From the NCBI RefSeq assembly GCF_000427095.1, contig NC_021487.1, positions 3,271,241-3,335,240 of the forward strand: 64,000 nt of DNA. The letters are read 5' to 3'. This document shows, in pieces, positions 61,496 through 64,000 of this stretch. A model generated the notes under the pieces. The model ran no database searches. It was not told the DNA's origin and saw nothing but the letters and a program-made list of their open reading frames with translations. The stretch is from Chthonomonas calidirosea T49 (GTDB lineage: Bacteria; Armatimonadota; Chthonomonadetes; Chthonomonadales; Chthonomonadaceae). The position numbers were made by a program, and so were the translations under genes. The stretch's first letter is position 1. The number at the start of each line of letters is the position of its first letter.

Positions 61496-64000
61496 ATGAT
61501 CCCGATTCGGTTGAGTCTGAAAAACTTTATGAGCTATGGGGAGACGCCGGAAACGTTGAACTTCGAGGGGCTTCATGTGGCCTGTCTATCCGGTGAAAAC
61601 GGCAATGGGAAAAGCGCCTTACTCGATGCCATTACCTGGGCACTTTGGGGGCGCACGCGCATTGCCTCGCAGGGGGTAAGCGAGGACGATCTCATTCGGC
61701 TGGGCGCTCAAGATATGGAGGTGCTCTTTGAATTCGAGTTAAATGGGCAGCGCTATAAGGTGACCAAAAAGCGTAAGCGTGGCGGTGGCAGCGAATGGCA
61801 TCTTGCCGGTTGGAGTGGAAATGACTGGATATCGCTTAGCGGAACCTCTCAAAGGGAGACAGAAAAGCGCCTCACCCAGCTGCTTAGCATGGAGTATGAG
61901 ACGTTTTTGAATTCGGCCTATTTGCAGCAGGGGCGCGCAGAGGAGTTTACCCGGCAGACTCCCGACAAGCGCAAGCAGGTGCTAGGGCAGATCCTTGGCC
62001 TCGAGCGGTACGACCGGCTCCAAGAGTTGGCACGCGAGCAGGTGCGGGATGCAAAAGCCCAGATACAGGAGATCGAGGGGGAGATAAATGTCTTAAAGCT
62101 CGAGGCGAACGATCTGCAGCGACGGAAGGAGCAGTTGCAAGAGGTACAAGCCAGCCTGGAAAGGTTGCGAGAGGAGCTGGCCCAAAAAGAGCGAGAACAT
62201 GCGCAGCTGCAAACGAAGCTTATGGAGTTGCAGACTTTGGCCACGCAGGTCAGAGAGCAGGCGAGAACACTTGCCGAGCAGAGGGCCGATTTGCAAACGC
62301 GAAGGGCTGAGCTTGCCAAAGTCGAAAACCAAATTGAAGAGATGGAGACTATCTTAGGGCAGAGCGAAGCGATCGTGCGCGACTACCAGTCGTGGCAAAG
62401 TATGAAGCAGAAGGCCGATTCCCTTGAACCACAAATCAAAGCATATTATGAGACCAGCAACGAGAAGCTGCGACTAGAGGCCGAGCTAGCGCATGAGGAG
62501 CAAGAGTTGCGACATAGTATTGACGCGAAGGGGCGTGAGATAGAGCAGCTCGAAAAGGAGATCGAACAGAGGAATCGATTGGTGGCCGAAATTCAAAATT
62601 TAAACGCTTGGATCGAGTCGAACAAGGATGTGCTGGTGCGCTACGATCAGCTTGTTCAACTGCAGCAAAAGCTGGAGCGACAAGAAGAGGCTCTACAGGC
62701 CGAGTGCGACGCGATCAAGCAGCTTGAAAGTGACTACAATTTGGCACGACAGGACCTGCAACACCAGATAGCCTCGAAGCGACGAGAGCTTGCCCAACTG
62801 CAAAAGAGCCTCGATGCTCGCAATAGGATTCTTGCCGACATCGCAAATTTGAAACAACAGTTAGCTCAAGAAGAGCAGCTTGAAGCGAAGTTTCAGGAGG
62901 TGCGGAAGGCGCTTGAGGAGGCAACGGAAAAATATCAGATGCTAAAGTCGCAACGCGATCGTTTAAATCAGAATATAAAAGAGATTAATGAGATATTGCC
63001 TATCCTGCAACAAGCTGGAGCCAGTTGTCCGGTATGCGCTTCGGAGCTGAATGAGGAGAAGCGGGCGCGACTCGTGGCTTCACAGGAGGCAAAATCGAAG
63101 CAGTATGCGGAGGAACTCAAATCAGTGCTCCAACAGGGCACTGAGCTGAAAGAGAGAAAAAAGCAGCTTGAGGAGACACAACAACACCTCGAGGGGCAGA
63201 GACGCCAGCTCATTGAGCAGAAGGCGCGCCTACAGGAGCTGCAAGAGCAACAAAGGCAGTACGCCACCATAGAAGAAGAGATACAGAAAGCACAGACGGA
63301 GTTGGCCGATCTTGAGGCGACGGAAGCAGATGACGCCCTGCGTCCTCTGTTTTCACGGCTTGAGAATGCGCAGGAACTTTTGCAGCGCCTCGCCCGTTTC
63401 GACATCCTTACTGCGAGGGAACTAGTTGCACGTCGTCAAGCGGTGGAAAAGAAACTTGACGAACTACGACAACAGGAGAGAGAGAACCGAGAGGTGATAG
63501 AGGCACTGCAGAAGCAGAAGGAGGAGTACGCAAAACGTGCCGCTACTTTGGACTCCTTGCAGGCGCGTTTGAAGGACTACCATGAGGTAGATGCGAAGTT
63601 GAAGCAGGCACGCGATGAACGCAACAGCTTGCAACAAAAGCTCGAAAAGGGAGATTTTGGTCATCCCATTCGGGCGAAGTTAACAATCGCACAAAGCGAG
63701 CTTGCCCGACTGAAGAAAGTCCATGAGGAGTACGAACAAGTGAAGCGACAGGTGGAAGCTTTGGAGCCGGCCCGTGAACGTTTTCGCTTGTTGGAATCCG
63801 CACGTGCCGAGATTGAACCGATGCGGAAGGAGCGGCAGCGGCTAAACCATCTTATCGCTGAGAAGCAGAAGCAGGTGCAGGATTTGGAGGCAGAGCATGC
63901 CAAAAAATGCCTCCTGTTGGAACAGATTGAGGATGTGCAACGCCAGTGCGAGGCCGCTAGGCTAGCGCTGGACGAGGTTCGCCAACGTTCTGAAGAGCGA
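61496..64000 (+). CDS. sbcC: SbcC/Rad50-type ATPase (incomplete at the window end)
   Basis: The frame stays open for 835 codons to the end of the window, so the C-terminal ATPase half is missing. Visible parts are Walker A GENGNGKS (33-40) and long coiled coil (about 175-500 and 530-835). The zinc-hook motif CPVC (C511, C514) lies between the coil arms. SbcC holds DNA ends for SbcD. ATG 61496 follows GAGGTGACAGG. No interruptions are seen. Confidence 0.95.
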   Translation, partial: MIPIRLSLKNFMSYGETPETLNFEGLHVACLSGENGNGKSALLDAITWALWGRTRIASQGVSEDDLIRLGAQDMEVLFEFELNGQRYKVTKKRKRGGGSEWHLAGWSGNDWISLSGTSQRETEKRLTQLLSMEYETFLNSAYLQQGRAEEFTRQTPDKRKQVLGQILGLERYDRLQELAREQVRDAKAQIQEIEGEINVLKLEANDLQRRKEQLQEVQASLERLREELAQKEREHAQLQTKLMELQTLATQVREQARTLAEQRADLQTRRAELAKVENQIEEMETILGQSEAIVRDYQSWQSMKQKADSLEPQIKAYYETSNEKLRLEAELAHEEQELRHSIDAKGREIEQLEKEIEQRNRLVAEIQNLNAWIESNKDVLVRYDQLVQLQQKLERQEEALQAECDAIKQLESDYNLARQDLQHQIASKRRELAQLQKSLDARNRILADIANLKQQLAQEEQLEAKFQEVRKALEEATEKYQMLKSQRDRLNQNIKEINEILPILQQAGASCPVCASELNEEKRARLVASQEAKSKQYAEELKSVLQQGTELKERKKQLEETQQHLEGQRRQLIEQKARLQELQEQQRQYATIEEEIQKAQTELADLEATEADDALRPLFSRLENAQELLQRLARFDILTARELVARRQAVEKKLDELRQQERENREVIEALQKQKEEYAKRAATLDSLQARLKDYHEVDAKLKQARDERNSLQQKLEKGDFGHPIRAKLTIAQSELARLKKVHEEYEQVKRQVEALEPARERFRLLESARAEIEPMRKERQRLNHLIAEKQKQVQDLEAEHAKKCLLLEQIEDVQRQCEAARLALDEVRQRSEER

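Noticed and set aside
61918-63903. Long Cys/Ser/Leu-rich open frames opposite sbcC
   Set aside because: They are antisense shadows of coiled-coil repeats; the plus-strand frame has Walker A and the zinc hook.
1-64000. Mobile elements, integrase sites or CRISPR arrays
   Set aside because: No transposase, integrase, Cas gene, repeated spacer array or tRNA-flanking duplication was seen.

Overview
The window is about 64 kb of bacterial chromosome with moderate GC content, dense coding on both strands, and short or overlapping gene junctions. There is no phage, transposon, CRISPR array or rRNA. The gene content (tricorn-type protease, GloVer-repeat propeller protein, GxGYxYP protein, BTAD/NB-ARC/TPR regulator, TatC, SbcCD, Trp and Ubi-type genes) and the sequence style suggest a free-living heterotroph, perhaps an Armatimonadota (Chthonomonas-like) thermophile. 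That taxonomic guess is inference and was not tested. Many junctions are 4-base ATGA, GTGA or TTGA overlaps, and TTG/GTG starts are common. Several promoters have a strong TATAAT but a poor -35 box.

Layout. 0-7 kb: thiol-disulfide (DsbD) pair, lipoyl synthase, tricorn protease. 7-11.7 kb: a BON-like small protein, a GNAT acetyltransferase, and a minus-strand operon ubiD-nudix-ubiX-ubiA. 11.8-16 kb: a gluzincin peptidase coupled to a galactonate-dehydratase-like enolase-superfamily enzyme, then a rhomboid-TPR protein. 16-24 kb: a large BTAD regulator and a three-gene minus-strand operon for secreted proteins (L-type lectin, PEP-CTERM-like protein, GloVer propeller) ending at a clear terminator. 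24-28.4 kb: a phosphate-uptake operon, pstS - fused pstCA - BON lipoprotein - pstB, behind a Pho-box-like promoter. 28.5-32.3 kb: tRNA-Glu, tRNA-Leu, an ArsR/ClC operon diverging from a DUF2156 gene, and tRNA-Thr. 32.4-38.5 kb: tatC, a secreted protein, an MrfA-like helicase broken by one frameshift, a 57-residue membrane protein and a GT39-type glycosyltransferase. 38.5-41.8 kb: DUF1444-trpD-trpC preceded by a candidate small RNA. 41.8-54.6 kb: an M16 peptidase pair, a GxGYxYP protein, folK, two type II secretion F/PilC-like proteins, a DnaJ-TPR membrane protein, a beta-propeller glycosidase-like protein, a LolA-like lipoprotein and a histidine phosphatase. 54.5-64 kb: FtsX-like permease, D-aminoacylase-like amidohydrolase, rpiA, a WecA/MraY-family transferase, a second LolA-like protein, and sbcD with an incomplete sbcC.

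The least ordinary region is 19.6-24.0 kb. There, two divergent promoters share the same unusual geometry: direct repeats of about 11 bp period ending about 9 bp upstream of the -10. One drives phosphate uptake and the other the secreted-protein operon. Two of the secreted proteins end in a visibly similar C-terminal module. Other items worth checking are the candidate small RNA at 41.6 kb, the palindromic operator between arsR and the DUF2156 gene, the PstC-PstA fusion and the helicase frameshift.
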